Assembly: GCF_024220515.1 (NCBI RefSeq)
Contig: NZ_JAMXOT010000166.1
Coordinates: 1-53,808 of the forward strand
Reading direction: 5' to 3'
Length of the DNA stretch: 53,808 bases
Origin: Oscillatoria sp. HE19RPO
Lineage (GTDB): Bacteria; Cyanobacteriota; Cyanobacteriia; Cyanobacteriales; Laspinemataceae
The translations under genes were made by a program, and so were the position numbers. The notes under the pieces are model-generated. The model saw only the letters and a program-made list of their open reading frames with translations, did not search any database and had not been told where the DNA came from. Of this stretch, positions 23,431 through 33,041 are shown piece after piece. Position 1 is the stretch's first letter; every line of letters starts with the position of its first letter.

Positions 23431-23815
23431 AGCCTCGGCAAAATGGGAAAAAAGTGTTAAAATAGACAGAATCCCTACATAAAAACCCTTCAAAAAATAT
23501 TTTAACCCCTGCTGTCCTAAAATCCCAAAAGTTGTTTATGATAGAGGTATAGAAGTTTAACGGACGGTGTAGCAATGGCGAAACGAGGTTAGATCCTAAA
23601 ATCCCACCCCCCGATCAGCATCAAACATCTGATCTAAGCCATGAATTACCCCCAGTCAGACTTTGAAAATGGGTAGTCTAGATTACAATTAATCCGCTCA
23701 AACCCGAGCAGGACTCGTTATCCCAGGCCACTCATCAAAAACCGACAATTCTATCCCGATCAAGCCTATCTAAATGTTAATGTTGTGGTACTAGAGAGAT
23801 AGGGAAATAATTAAC
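23431..23815. other. Upstream region of adhE
   Basis: No gene seen. The adhE start is preceded by AGAGAGATAGGGAAATAATTAAC, giving an AGGGA ribosome site about 10 bases before the ATG. I found no clear operator. Confidence 0.4.
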
Positions 23816-26518
23816 ATGAACAGCAAAGTCACGAACACTCAAGAACTCGAACAACTGATTGCGCGCGTCAAGGCGGCCCAAGAAAAATATGCCACCTACA
23901 GTCAGCAACAGGTGGATGAAATTTTCAAGAAAGCAGCCCTAGCCGCTAACTCCGCCCGAATTCCTCTGGCCAAGAAAGCGGTAGCAGAAACAGGCATGGG
24001 AGTCGTGGAAGACAAGGTGATTAAAAACCACTTTGCCTCAGAAATTATCTACAACAAATATAAGCACGAAAAAACCTGCGGCATTATCGAAGAAGACAAA
24101 TCTTTTGGCTTCCAGAAAATAGCCGAACCTGTGGGCATTCTCGCGGGGATCGTTCCCACAACCAACCCCACTTCCACAGCTATTTTTAAAGCCCTCCTCG
24201 CCCTAAAAACCCGGAACGGGATTATTTTCTCTCCTCACCCCCGGGCGAAAGAATGCACCCGAGATGCGGCAAAAATCATCCTGGAAGCTGCCGTAGCTGC
24301 CGGAGCACCGGAAGACCTGATCGGCTGGATTGATGAGCCCACGGTGCCATTATCTCAGCAGTTGATGCAGCATCCGGAGATTAAATTAATCCTGGCCACT
24401 GGCGGTCCGGGTATGGTCAAAGCGGCCTATTCTTCCGGACATCCGTCTTTAGGGGTAGGTGCTGGAAATACTCCGGCGGTGATTGATGAAACTGCCCATA
24501 TTAAAATGGCTGTTTCCTCGATTATTCTGAGCAAAACCTTTGACAATGGGATGATTTGCGCCTCAGAACAATCGGTGATTGTGGTGGATGAGGTGTATGA
24601 GGAGGTCAAACAGGAATTTAGCGATCGCGGCGCATACTTCCTGAACCCAGAAGAACGGCAAAAACTCGGCAGCAAAATCATTGTCAACGGACGCTTAAAT
24701 CCCGATATTGTCGGACAATCCATTCAAACCCTGGCTGAAATTGCCGGAATTTCCGTACCCGAAGAGACGCGGGTGCTGATTGGCGAAGTGGAAGAGATTT
24801 CTGAAGCTGAACCTTTTGCTTACGAGAAACTCTCGGCTATCTTAGCCATGTATCGGGCGACAGATTTTCATGATGCCGTCCATAAAGCTCATGACTTAGT
24901 GCAGTTTGGCGGACGGGGACATACTGCTGTACTCTATACATCTCCGGCGAATACCCAGAATATCCACGAATTTGAAGGGCAAATGCAAACGGCGCGGGTG
25001 CTGATTAATACCCCCTCGTCTCAAGGGGCGATCGGCGACCTGTATAACTTCCGCCTCGACCCCTCCCTCACCCTCGGTTGCGGCACCTGGGGAGGCAACT
25101 CCATCAGCGAAAACGTCGGTCCCCAACATCTGCTCAACATCAAAACCATCTCGGAACGCCGGGAAAATATGCTTTGGTTCCGGATTCCGCCCAAAGTGTA
25201 CTTTAAATATGGTTCCCTCCCGATCGCCCTACGGGAACTCGCCGGAAAACAACGCGCCTTTATCGTCACCGATAAACCGTTGTACGACATGGGTCTCACC
25301 AAGTCCGTGGAAGAAGTCCTCGAAGAAATTGGCGTCAAATATGACATCTTCTTCGACGTGGAACCCGATCCATCCCTGACTACGGTTAATAAGGGACTGG
25401 CGCGGATGAACTCCTTCAAACCCGACGTGATTATCGCCCTTGGGGGAGGTTCGCCGATGGATGCGGCGAAAGTCATGTGGTTGATGTATGAACATCCGGA
25501 AATCGAATTTGAAGGACTTGCCACCCGGTTTATGGATATCCGCAAACGGGTATATGAACTCCCTCCCTTGGGTGTCAAAGCGATCATGGTTGCCATTCCC
25601 ACCACCTCGGGAACGGGTTCAGAAGTCACCCCCTTCGCCGTTGTCACCGACGATCGCACGGGAATCAAGTATCCCCTGGCGGATTATGCTCTCACTCCGA
25701 ACATGGCGATCGTCGATCCGGAATTGGTGCTAAATATGCCCAAGAAACTCACCGCTTATGGTGGTATCGACGCCCTCACCCATGCCTTAGAAGCTTATGT
25801 GTCCGTCTGTGCTTCCGAGTTTACCAACGGATTGGCCTTAGAAGCGATTCGCTTGCTGTTTAAGTATCTGCCTTCGTCTTACAAAAACGGTGCGAAAGAC
25901 CCGAAAGCGCGGGAGAAAGTGCATTATGCCGCTACTATTGCCGGGATGGCATTTGCCAACGCCTTCCTCGGCGTCTGTCACTCAATGGCGCATAAACTGG
26001 GTTCGACCTTCCATGTCCCGCACGGGTTAGCCAATGCCCTGATGATTTCTCACGTCATCCGGTATAATGCCACCGACACGCCATTTAAGCAAGCGATCTT
26101 CCCGCAATACAAATATCCCAATGCCAAATGGCGGTATGCGCGGATTGCCGACTATCTCGGACTGGGTGGCGAGAACGAACAAGAGAAAATCGAGAACTTG
26201 GTAGAGGCGATCGAGAACCTCAAGAAAGAGTTAGACATTCCTCTAACCCTGAAAGAAGCCCTCTCTGGGGATGACAAAGCCTTCTATGAAGAAGTGGAAG
26301 AAATGGCGGATCAGGCATTTGATGACCAATGTACAGGTGCTAATCCCCGCTATCCCCTGATTCGCGACCTCAAGGAGTTATATGTCCTAGCTTACCGAGG
26401 TTGCCGCATCGATTCCGCTTTGTATCATCAAGAATCTCAGGAAGAGGTGTTAGAAGGCAATGGCGCTGACGCTGTAACTTCTGTCATCCAGCCGGTGATG
26501 GTGGAAAGTAACTCGTAA
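23816..26518 (+). CDS. adhE: Bifunctional acetaldehyde-CoA/alcohol dehydrogenase
   Basis: 900 aa, close to the usual about 890. It reduces acetyl-CoA to acetaldehyde and then ethanol in dark fermentation, reoxidising NADH; cytoplasmic, often forming filaments (spirosomes). The N-terminal aldehyde dehydrogenase (about 1-440) has the catalytic Cys248 in NGMICASEQS. The C-terminal iron alcohol dehydrogenase (about 455-870) has GGGSPMDAAK, PTTSGTGSE, and the iron-binding His-rich segments HSMAHKLGSTFHVPHGLANA. A MITE-like element and a terminator follow the gene. Confidence 0.96.
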   Translation: MNSKVTNTQELEQLIARVKAAQEKYATYSQQQVDEIFKKAALAANSARIPLAKKAVAETGMGVVEDKVIKNHFASEIIYNKYKHEKTCGIIEEDKSFGFQKIAEPVGILAGIVPTTNPTSTAIFKALLALKTRNGIIFSPHPRAKECTRDAAKIILEAAVAAGAPEDLIGWIDEPTVPLSQQLMQHPEIKLILATGGPGMVKAAYSSGHPSLGVGAGNTPAVIDETAHIKMAVSSIILSKTFDNGMICASEQSVIVVDEVYEEVKQEFSDRGAYFLNPEERQKLGSKIIVNGRLNPDIVGQSIQTLAEIAGISVPEETRVLIGEVEEISEAEPFAYEKLSAILAMYRATDFHDAVHKAHDLVQFGGRGHTAVLYTSPANTQNIHEFEGQMQTARVLINTPSSQGAIGDLYNFRLDPSLTLGCGTWGGNSISENVGPQHLLNIKTISERRENMLWFRIPPKVYFKYGSLPIALRELAGKQRAFIVTDKPLYDMGLTKSVEEVLEEIGVKYDIFFDVEPDPSLTTVNKGLARMNSFKPDVIIALGGGSPMDAAKVMWLMYEHPEIEFEGLATRFMDIRKRVYELPPLGVKAIMVAIPTTSGTGSEVTPFAVVTDDRTGIKYPLADYALTPNMAIVDPELVLNMPKKLTAYGGIDALTHALEAYVSVCASEFTNGLALEAIRLLFKYLPSSYKNGAKDPKAREKVHYAATIAGMAFANAFLGVCHSMAHKLGSTFHVPHGLANALMISHVIRYNATDTPFKQAIFPQYKYPNAKWRYARIADYLGLGGENEQEKIENLVEAIENLKKELDIPLTLKEALSGDDKAFYEEVEEMADQAFDDQCTGANPRYPLIRDLKELYVLAYRGCRIDSALYHQESQEEVLEGNGADAVTSVIQPVMVESNS

Positions 26519-26535
26519 TGTCCAGCTAATCTCTA

Positions 26536-26681
26536 ATACGGAATCCGGTTGTAAAAGGTCTGTAAAAACCCGCACCCTGTTCGCGTAGCGTTCCGTAAGG
26601 AAAGGGTGGGGCACTTGCGGACGAAGCGGTGCCTGCGCGGGCTAAAAGCGAAAACCGACTTTTAAAAACCGGATTTGGTAT
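26536..26681 (+). mobile_element. MITE-like element, copy 2
   Basis: 146-bp relative of the element at 5302-5422, with ATACGGAATCCGGTTGTAAA at the left and the inverted equivalent (TTTAAAAACCGGATTTGGTAT) at the right, bordered by TA. It carries an extra 24-base insert, GTTCGCGTAGCGTTCCGTAA and following, in the first hairpin. Confidence 0.75.
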
Positions 26682-26687
26682 AAGGAT

Positions 26688-26713
26688 AAAGCCCGCCTGT
26701 GCGGGCTTTTTTC
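26688..26713 (+). terminator. Rho-independent terminator after adhE
   Basis: AAAGCCCGCCTGTGCGGGCT followed by a T run: six-base GC stem with a four-base loop, symmetric enough to act on either strand (adhE or the nucleotidyltransferase gene). Confidence 0.8.
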
Positions 26714-26740
26714 TTGATTCTTGGGGAGGCGATATCGGGT

Positions 26741-27055
26741 TTATAGGAGGATGCCATCTTCTTGAATTGATTGATAAAATGAGGTGGACTGGTAAAGCGG
26801 AGTTTGCCAGTCTTGACGACTGCGGACAATGGAGGTGAGGACTTCGCCACAGTCCCATTCCAGATGATATAAGCGATCGCGGACTGCTAAGGAGCGATCG
26901 GGGTCAACCTCACCATTCAGCAGAATCAGAAAATCCCAATCCGAGTCTGATGCGGCATCCCCACGGGCACGGGAACCAAATAAGATGATTTCGGCTGAGG
27001 GTTCGACTTCGTGGACTGTTTGTTTGAGGCGATCGAGCAATTCTTGTTGATTCAT
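26741..27055 (-). CDS. Minimal nucleotidyltransferase (MNT/MntA-type antitoxin)
   Basis: 104 aa with the pol-beta nucleotidyltransferase signature LFGSRARGDAASDSDWDFLI (GSxAxGxxxxxSDxD, about residues 25-44). Such proteins normally pair with a HEPN toxin and inactivate it by AMP transfer. No HEPN gene follows on the minus strand: only a terminator, the MITE-like element and adhE are there, so this is an orphan. Its ATG overlaps the stop of the remnant at 27052 (ATGA). Confidence 0.85.
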   Translation of the reverse strand: MNQQELLDRLKQTVHEVEPSAEIILFGSRARGDAASDSDWDFLILLNGEVDPDRSLAVRDRLYHLEWDCGEVLTSIVRSRQDWQTPLYQSTSFYQSIQEDGILL

Positions 27056-27216
27056 GGGAGTCTCAGGAATAGGAAATCAGGTTGAGAGATTAACATTGAA
27101 CATCCAACCGCTAAACTCGCGATCGGCAGCATAGCCTCCATCTCGTTCTTAGGCTCAAACTGAAACGACTGTTCCTCAAAGGCTTTAAAGTTCTTTAATT
27201 TAACGAGGGTTATCAT
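27052..27216 (-). pseudogene. N-terminal remnant of an SMC/OLD-like AAA ATPase gene
   Basis: A 54-codon frame begins MITLVKLKNFKAFEEQSFQF, the first beta-hairpin typical of RecF/OLD-type ATPases, but then runs into unrelated sequence and stops before any Walker A motif. It overlaps the next gene by four bases (ATGA). Confidence 0.5.
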
Positions 27217-27980
27217 AACAGTACCTCTTCAATAATCTGCTCTGTCATCATAAATCAATAACTGACTTTTTTAGAAATCTGAGAAGCGGTTAATTTTTAC
27301 CTGTCTCAAAGTAAGCCGATTCCTGTTTTTATACAGGTTAACTCATAAGGGAAGCAGCACTCGATCGCCTCTGATATGACTTGGAATAGAGGGGAGTCAG
27401 TCCAGGCGATGCCCTTGCTAAACATCCTCCGAAATAAATAGGGTATCTTGACCTAATTTCTCTCTACCCTAAAATAGATATTTAATTAATGATTAGTGTC
27501 ACTTAAAAGAGAATATAAGTCAAAAATTTGGAGATGCCCTTAAATTGGCGCTAAAAAAATCCAGATAGACTGACTTTTCGGGCTAAATCAATCTCTCAAG
27601 GGGCGCGGTATTTTCACATTTAAGTAAGACTCATCCCCTCTTGGTTCAGGGACTCAATCTGGGAAAAAAGGGTTGTTCTAGCCCTCAGTTTTGGGGGAGG
27701 GACTCTTGGATAAATCTGCCCAAATTTATCGGCAAAGTTATTGCCCTGCAAAAATTTCATTGGTTTTTAGGGTGAGGAAAGTTGGACCGATCGCCCCCTT
27801 CCTGATGCCAATTCCAGGCCCATTATGCCTCCGACTAGAATCCTCACGGATAGGGGCTAGGCCCCGCTATTCCAGGAAATTTGAAAAATTTTTTTGCTGG
27901 AGTGGTCAAATCGAAAATCGTCGTGTAACATTACTTCATACATCGACAATTTCGATTTTTCACATATAAGGAAAAACCTG
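27217..27980. other. Gene-free stretch upstream of the fasciclin gene
   Basis: AT-rich with no supported gene. TTGACC near 27449, followed 17 bases later by AAAATA, is a possible promoter. An imperfect inverted repeat GAAAATCG...CGATTTTTC (about 27912-27961) sits just before the fasciclin ribosome site and could be a regulatory leader. Confidence 0.35.
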
Positions 27981-28583
27981 ATGAGTTCTAAGTTTTGGAA
28001 CGGTTTCAACAAAAAGGTTGCTATCTTTTTGAGTGTGGCAGGGACGAGTTTAATGATGGGATTGCCGGTGGTGGCAGGAGTGAACACTGCGGCAGAGAAT
28101 GGCACAGCTTCTGACGAGGCGATCGCTGAAGCTGTGGCTCAAACCCCCGACAACACAATGACAATGAGTCAACAGACAATTGCTGAAATTGCAGCCGGTA
28201 GCGACTCCTTCACCACCCTCACTACCGCTTTAGAAACTGCCGGTTTAACGGATACTCTCTCTGGAGAAGGTCCCTTCACCGTTTTTGCACCCACCGATGC
28301 AGCATTTGCCGCTTTACCCGAAGGCACTTTAGAGCAGTTATTGCAGCCTGAAAACCGCGATATGTTGGTTCAAATTTTAACTTACCATGTCGTAGAGGGT
28401 TCAGTCATGTCTGGGGATTTGAGTACCACGGAAGTTCCCAGTCTTGAAGGGCGTCCCATCAATGTGACAGTGGGTGACGATGGCGTTATGGTCAATAGTG
28501 CTAACGTGGTTCAAGCCGATATCGAAGCAAGTAACGGCGTGATTCATGTGATTGATAAAGTAATTCTGCCGCCTCAAATGTAG
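27981..28583 (+). CDS. Secreted fasciclin (FAS1) domain protein
   Basis: 200 aa from ATG 27981, preceded by AAGGAAAA; the longer open frame from 27894 lacks a ribosome site. The N-terminus (KKVAIFLSVAGTSLMMGLPV) is a signal peptide. One FAS1 domain covers about residues 60-198, with the classic H1 segment FTVFAPTDAAFAALPEGTL and H2 segment GVIHVIDKVILPP. The domain mediates cell-surface adhesion; the protein is probably periplasmic or extracellular. It is followed by a terminator. Confidence 0.92.
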   Translation: MSSKFWNGFNKKVAIFLSVAGTSLMMGLPVVAGVNTAAENGTASDEAIAEAVAQTPDNTMTMSQQTIAEIAAGSDSFTTLTTALETAGLTDTLSGEGPFTVFAPTDAAFAALPEGTLEQLLQPENRDMLVQILTYHVVEGSVMSGDLSTTEVPSLEGRPINVTVGDDGVMVNSANVVQADIEASNGVIHVIDKVILPPQM

Positions 28584-28648
28584 GAAAATTTGCCCTAAAG
28601 GTCGCGACAATTTACTGAATTAAACCCAAGGCTTGAGTCAGTTTGGTT

Positions 28649-28689
28649 GGGGGTTTAGCTATGGAATGAGAGAGCTAAACTCCCTTTTT
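28649..28689 (+). terminator. Rho-independent terminator
   Basis: GGGGGTTTAGCT pairs with AGCTAAACTCCC, loop of 12, followed by TTTTT. It ends the fasciclin gene. Confidence 0.8.
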
Positions 28690-28706
28690 CCCTGAAATGA
28701 CACCGT

Positions 28707-29285
28707 TTACTTGGATAAATTTTCCCAATCTTCCCGCAAAATGGCATAGAGTTTCATATCATGAAATCTGCCTTTACTGAACATTTGTTGGCGGAGGATT
28801 CCTTCATAGTTCATGCCGACTTTTTCCATAACCCTTGCAGAGGAGTGATTAGCTAATTTACATTGCGCCTCAATCCGGTTTAAGTCGGTTTCCTGAAAGC
28901 CAAAGGTGACGACAGCTTTTACAGCTTCGGGCATATATCCTTGTCCCCAATAGGGTCGGGATAAAGCATAGCCGATTTCAGCGTGATGATGAGCTTGAAC
29001 CCAGTTGACGAAACCACAAGTGCCGATTAATTTGCAGTCGCCTTTATGGATAATGCCCCAATCACAACTTTCATGAGTCTGATATTTTTCGAGGATAGAA
29101 TTTAAAAAAATCTGGCTGTCTTCTAGGGATTGATGCGGGGTCCAGGTGGTGTATTGGGCAACTTGGGAGTCTGAGGCATACTCAAACAGATCCGGTGCAT
29201 CCTCTAGGCTCATTTTTCTGAGCATGAGGCGATCGCTTTCCAGGGTTGGCAAGTCAGGATATCGGGCTAGAGTCATGAGGATCAT
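28707..29285 (-). CDS. RimJ/RimL-type GNAT acetyltransferase
   Basis: 192 aa. The Acetyltransf_3 pattern is clear: TLESDRLMLRKMSLEDAPDL near the start, then HAEIGYALSRPYWGQGYMPE with the acetyl-CoA loop, then ARVMEKVGMNYEGILRQ. These enzymes acetylate N-termini of ribosomal proteins or small molecules; the substrate is unknown. It is monocistronic and converges with the fasciclin gene. Confidence 0.88.
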   Translation of the reverse strand: MILMTLARYPDLPTLESDRLMLRKMSLEDAPDLFEYASDSQVAQYTTWTPHQSLEDSQIFLNSILEKYQTHESCDWGIIHKGDCKLIGTCGFVNWVQAHHHAEIGYALSRPYWGQGYMPEAVKAVVTFGFQETDLNRIEAQCKLANHSSARVMEKVGMNYEGILRQQMFSKGRFHDMKLYAILREDWENLSK

Positions 29286-29358
29286 CTCCTAATTGGGTTC
29301 TCACGGGATGACGAGAGTGCCGAGGTCACTCAATCTGAGTTTAAGGTAAAAACTGGCG

Positions 29359-29655
29359 TTATGGATTGACATATTCTAAACTTTTGAGGATTTTAATTTG
29401 TTCATCCAACTCTAAAAACAGTTGATATTCTCCCGCCCATTCTAAATATTCTAAATCTCCCCCATCCATATCTTCTGCCCTCAGTCTATTTTTCAACTGA
29501 TGGGAGGGTTGGTTATATTTATCTTCAAAAACATGAAGTCTTGTTTGGGTGAATTTCAGATTTTTTTCAAGGCGGTCTATTTCAGCAGCGATCGCTCTTT
29601 TTATTAAGTCCGTAACTCGGTCTGGATTATCCGTTCTGAGAATAATTTCTGCCAC
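29359..29655 (-). CDS. Small coiled-coil protein, possibly antitoxin
   Basis: 98 aa, mostly helical and charged (KRAIAAEIDRLEKNLKFTQT, then LFLELDEQIKILKSL). It has no signal peptide. Related small cyanobacterial proteins are often paired with a toxin-like gene, but none is adjacent here. Function unknown. Confidence 0.6.
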   Translation of the reverse strand: MAEIILRTDNPDRVTDLIKRAIAAEIDRLEKNLKFTQTRLHVFEDKYNQPSHQLKNRLRAEDMDGGDLEYLEWAGEYQLFLELDEQIKILKSLEYVNP

Positions 29656-29831
29656 ATTCTTACCTCTTCATCCTCTGCTGTCTCAGTATAAACCAATCCC
29701 TCCGCCCTGAGGCGAGGACTCTCGTCTCGGGTCTCGGGAGGCAGCGATCCCCACTGCCCTCAACTTAGACTACCATTCCGGGGTCTCTACCAGTACAATA
29801 AAATTGACCCCTTACCTTTAACTGGTTTCCG

Positions 29832-31046
29832 ATGAAGCTGAGTCTTTGCACGATTGTCAAAAACGAAGAAGCGACCCTTCCCAAATGTCTGGGCAGCGTT
29901 AAGGATCTGGTGGATGAAATGGTGGTTCTCGATACCGGATCCACCGATCGCACCGTAGAAATCGCCCAGGAGTTTGGTGCAAAGGTTCATCACTTCGACT
30001 GGTGCAATGATTTCGCTGCAGCGCGCAATGAATCCCTAAAATACGCCCAAGGGGACTGGATTCTCGTCTTAGATGCCGATGAAGTCTTGACCCCGGAAGT
30101 TGTCCCCCAAATCAAACAATTGGTGAATGGTAATGGCAACCTCCAAGGGAACCCCTATCTGTTAATGAACTTAATTCGCCAAGAAATCGGCGCGCAACAA
30201 TCCCCTTATTCCCTAGTTTCACGCTTGTTTAGAAATCAACCGGGCATCCAATTTGAGCGGCCCTATCATGCTATGATTGATGATAGTGTACAACGGATGT
30301 TACAGCAGCAATCCAATCAATGGCAAGTGGGTTCATTGATGGAGGTGGCAATTTTACATCAAGGCTATCAAGCAGAAACCATCGCCTCCCGAGATAAATT
30401 GACCCGAGCCCGAGAAGCAATGGAATCTTATCTCGCCACCAATCCCAACGATGCTTATACTTGCAGCAAACTGGGGGCATTGTATGTGCAAACTGGAGAG
30501 ATTAAACGGGGGATGCAGTTATTAAAACTGGGATTAGCCGCCAGTACGCGCTTAGAACCCTTGGTGGTCTATGAACTGCATTATCATTTGGGAATTGCCT
30601 ATACCCGTAAACAGAAACTGAGCAAAGCGAAAGCACAGTATGAAAAAGCGGTTGCCCTGCCGATTTTAGAACCCATCAAATTGGGGGCATATAACAACTT
30701 AGGTAACCTCCTGCTTGAAACCGGAAATCTCACCGGGGCGATCGCCACCTATCAAAAAGTCTTACAAATCGACCCATCCCTGAGTTCAGCCTATTTTAAC
30801 CTGGGAATTGCCCTAAAAGAGAAAAAGCAAATTCCCCTGGCGATCGCCGCCTATCAACGAGCCATTCAACTCAATCCCAACTATGCCGAAGCCTATCAAA
30901 ATCTGGGCGTTGCCTTACTCAAAGGCGGCAATATTTTAGATGGATTAGAAGCCTTTCGACGGTCAGTTTCCCTCTATGAACAACGAAAATCCCCGGCAGG
31001 TCCAGCGTTGCGCCAAAGTTTAAAAGACATGGGATTTAAAATTTGA
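29832..31046 (+). CDS. Family 2 glycosyltransferase with TPR repeats
   Basis: 404 aa. Residues 1-about 200 are a GT-A domain starting MKLSLCTIVKNEEATLPKCL, with DTGSTDRT and the metal-binding LDADE. Residues about 210-390 hold TPR units such as AYNNLGNLLLETGNLTGAIA and AYFNLGIALKEKKQIPLAIA. Such TPR-glycosyltransferases act in the cytoplasm on surface polysaccharide or on proteins. The acceptor cannot be predicted. Confidence 0.92.
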   Translation: MKLSLCTIVKNEEATLPKCLGSVKDLVDEMVVLDTGSTDRTVEIAQEFGAKVHHFDWCNDFAAARNESLKYAQGDWILVLDADEVLTPEVVPQIKQLVNGNGNLQGNPYLLMNLIRQEIGAQQSPYSLVSRLFRNQPGIQFERPYHAMIDDSVQRMLQQQSNQWQVGSLMEVAILHQGYQAETIASRDKLTRAREAMESYLATNPNDAYTCSKLGALYVQTGEIKRGMQLLKLGLAASTRLEPLVVYELHYHLGIAYTRKQKLSKAKAQYEKAVALPILEPIKLGAYNNLGNLLLETGNLTGAIATYQKVLQIDPSLSSAYFNLGIALKEKKQIPLAIAAYQRAIQLNPNYAEAYQNLGVALLKGGNILDGLEAFRRSVSLYEQRKSPAGPALRQSLKDMGFKI

Positions 31047-31176
31047 GGAAACGCTCAAATCCACCGACAAGTCTTGTCCTGCGGTTCATCCGGTTCATCC
31101 CAGGGGTTGAGGATTGGAAATCAGGCCATACAATAAAAAGAATCAATAACGTGAGTTTCAACAGGGAGAAAAACAG

Positions 31177-32094
31177 ATGGTAGCAGGAGTTTTACCCGGA
31201 GATTTAGCCTGTGGTTGCTTGAGTACACTGATCCCAGAAGAACCCGACCCGGTGTCGGTTCCGGGACCAACACCGGGACCGACAGAACCGGGACCTCCCC
31301 CGGGTGATGGATTAAACCCAGAGGACTTTTTGGACCTCCGGGATGACCCCCTGCGTCCCGATGATTTTAGGCTGAGTCCGGGACAACTCGCTGAACGCCC
31401 AGGGGGAGTCAGAGCTTTAGCAGGGGATGATACGGTCACTGGTTCGGTATCTGATGAACTGATCAACGGCAATTTGGGCAACGATCTATTATTTGGCCGA
31501 GGGGGTAATGACACCTTGCGCGGTGGACAGGATAATGATGCCGTTTATGGAGAAGAAGGGGATGATATTCTCAATGGCAATCGCGGGGATGATTTAGTCG
31601 TTGGGAGTCGAGGAAACGATCTCGTCAGAGGGGGTCAAGACAACGATTTGCTGATAGGTGGGGAAGGAAATGATACCCTAATCGGGGATTTCGGACTCGA
31701 TCGCCTGGTGGGGGGAAGTGGTACAGATTTATTTGTCCTGCGCACCGATGCCGCCTCGACCAATCCCGAAGAAGCAGATATTATTTTAGATTTTAATAAC
31801 GATCGCATTGGACTCACCGCAGACGTAACGGTGAATGATTTGGTGTTTCAACCATTTACTCGGGATTTAGAGACCGAAGTCGCTATTTTGCAAACCTATA
31901 CGACTGATGATATTTTGGTGTTAAGTGAATTGTCCCTAGGCCAACTGGATCCCAATGAAAATGGACAGATGGAAGGGACATTCATTCAGCAGGAGTCCAC
32001 AGGTAGAGTCTTAGCTCTTGTGCTGAATGCGACTGAAAGCGAACTGCGAAGGGCAATTACCCCGGTGTCGCCAGAGATTCTAGCCCTCGGGTAA
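31177..32094 (+). CDS. RTX calcium-binding repeat protein
   Basis: 305 aa. After a proline-rich linker (PGPTPGPTEPGPPPGDG, about residues 31-47), about six nonapeptide repeats of the GGxGNDxLx type span residues 85-175 (GRGGNDTLRGGQDNDAVYG, GEGNDTLIGD). The C-terminal 120 residues resemble the end of cyanobacterial RTX proteins. There is no N-terminal signal peptide, as expected for type I secretion. It probably ends up outside the cell as a calcium-dependent surface or matrix protein. No type I secretion genes are beside it. The start MVAGVLPGDLACGC is preceded by AGGGAG. Confidence 0.9.
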   Translation: MVAGVLPGDLACGCLSTLIPEEPDPVSVPGPTPGPTEPGPPPGDGLNPEDFLDLRDDPLRPDDFRLSPGQLAERPGGVRALAGDDTVTGSVSDELINGNLGNDLLFGRGGNDTLRGGQDNDAVYGEEGDDILNGNRGDDLVVGSRGNDLVRGGQDNDLLIGGEGNDTLIGDFGLDRLVGGSGTDLFVLRTDAASTNPEEADIILDFNNDRIGLTADVTVNDLVFQPFTRDLETEVAILQTYTTDDILVLSELSLGQLDPNENGQMEGTFIQQESTGRVLALVLNATESELRRAITPVSPEILALG

Positions 32095-32125
32095 CTTGCC
32101 CAGGCGATCGCCCTCTTGAACCCCG

Positions 32126-32989
32126 TTACTCCGGAGGCAATTCTAAGGGAATTTTCCCTAACAATCCCTTGCGAAAATCATTGAGAATTTGCCTCGCCGC
32201 CCGTTCCACATCGCCTTCATATCGGGATTCGGCAAAATTATGCAGATAATCTTCCCCGGTAATGGGGAGGGGGTCAAGTTTATAGCGCGATCGCAACGCA
32301 TCCGGTGGCATCCATCCGCTCCCAATTGCCTCAATTTCTTTCACCATATCCACAAATGCCCATGCCACCCGTTGATTATCATAAGCTGCCTCGCCAATAT
32401 CATCACAAATGGCTAACTTTAAAGCAGCATCTTGGTCCTCTAACTTACTGGGAATCACCCCAGGGGCATCCAACAGTTCCAGTTCATCAGAAATCCTAAC
32501 CCAGCGCAGTTGCTTAGTCACCCCCGCACGTCGGGCACTTTCCACCACCCGACGCCCGACTAAGCGATTAATCAACGCCGATTTGCCCACATTGGGAAAC
32601 CCAATCACCACCGCCCGAACAGCGCGAGGGCGCATCCCGCGATCGAGACGCCGTTGATTGAGGGCAATCCCCGCCTCCTTCGCCGCCTTAGACACCGCCT
32701 TTATCCCCGTCCCATCTTGAGCATTGGTAAAATACGGCGTTTCTCCCTGGCGTTGAAACCACAGATGCCAGCGATCGCGCAGGGGGGGCAAAATCGTATC
32801 TACCCGATTAATAATCAAAACTCTGCTTTTACTCCCCACCCACTGCGGCACCTGGGGATGATGGGTAGACAAAGGAATCCGCGCATCTCGGACCTCCAAC
32901 ACCACATCCACCAATTTCAACTGTTCCGCCAGTTGTTTTTCCGCCTTAGAAATATGGCCGGGATACCATTGAATGTCAGGAGTTGTCAT
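32126..32989 (-). CDS. ylqF: Ribosome biogenesis GTPase YlqF/RbgA
   Basis: 287 aa circularly permuted GTPase that helps mature the large ribosomal subunit. Motifs come in the permuted order: G4 as INRVD (about 60), then G1 GFPNVGKSALINRL (about 127-140), G3 LDAPGVI (about 173), and a C-terminal ANTAR-like domain. An N-terminal IQWYPGHISKAEKQL matches the family. Heptad repeats lie just upstream of the start. Confidence 0.93.
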   Translation of the reverse strand: MTTPDIQWYPGHISKAEKQLAEQLKLVDVVLEVRDARIPLSTHHPQVPQWVGSKSRVLIINRVDTILPPLRDRWHLWFQRQGETPYFTNAQDGTGIKAVSKAAKEAGIALNQRRLDRGMRPRAVRAVVIGFPNVGKSALINRLVGRRVVESARRAGVTKQLRWVRISDELELLDAPGVIPSKLEDQDAALKLAICDDIGEAAYDNQRVAWAFVDMVKEIEAIGSGWMPPDALRSRYKLDPLPITGEDYLHNFAESRYEGDVERAARQILNDFRKGLLGKIPLELPPE

Positions 32990-32994
32990 TGTTA

Positions 32995-33040
32995 TTTGTC
33001 ATTGGTCATTTGTCATTGGTCATTTGTCATGGGTTGATGG
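32995..33040. repeat. Heptad repeat (TCATTGG/TCATTTG)
   Basis: About six units of the heptad also seen at 4491-4753 and 41857-41905, again followed by GATGGGG-rich purine sequence and then the palindrome array. Confidence 0.85.
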
Positions 33041-33041
33041 G

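Noticed and set aside
25021-25668. 215-codon frame antisense to adhE
   Set aside because: A shadow of the strongly supported adhE gene; the codon bias explains its openness.
27691-27969. Frame of 92 codons before the fasciclin gene
   Set aside because: Composition is not protein-like, no ribosome site, and it overlaps the probable leader.
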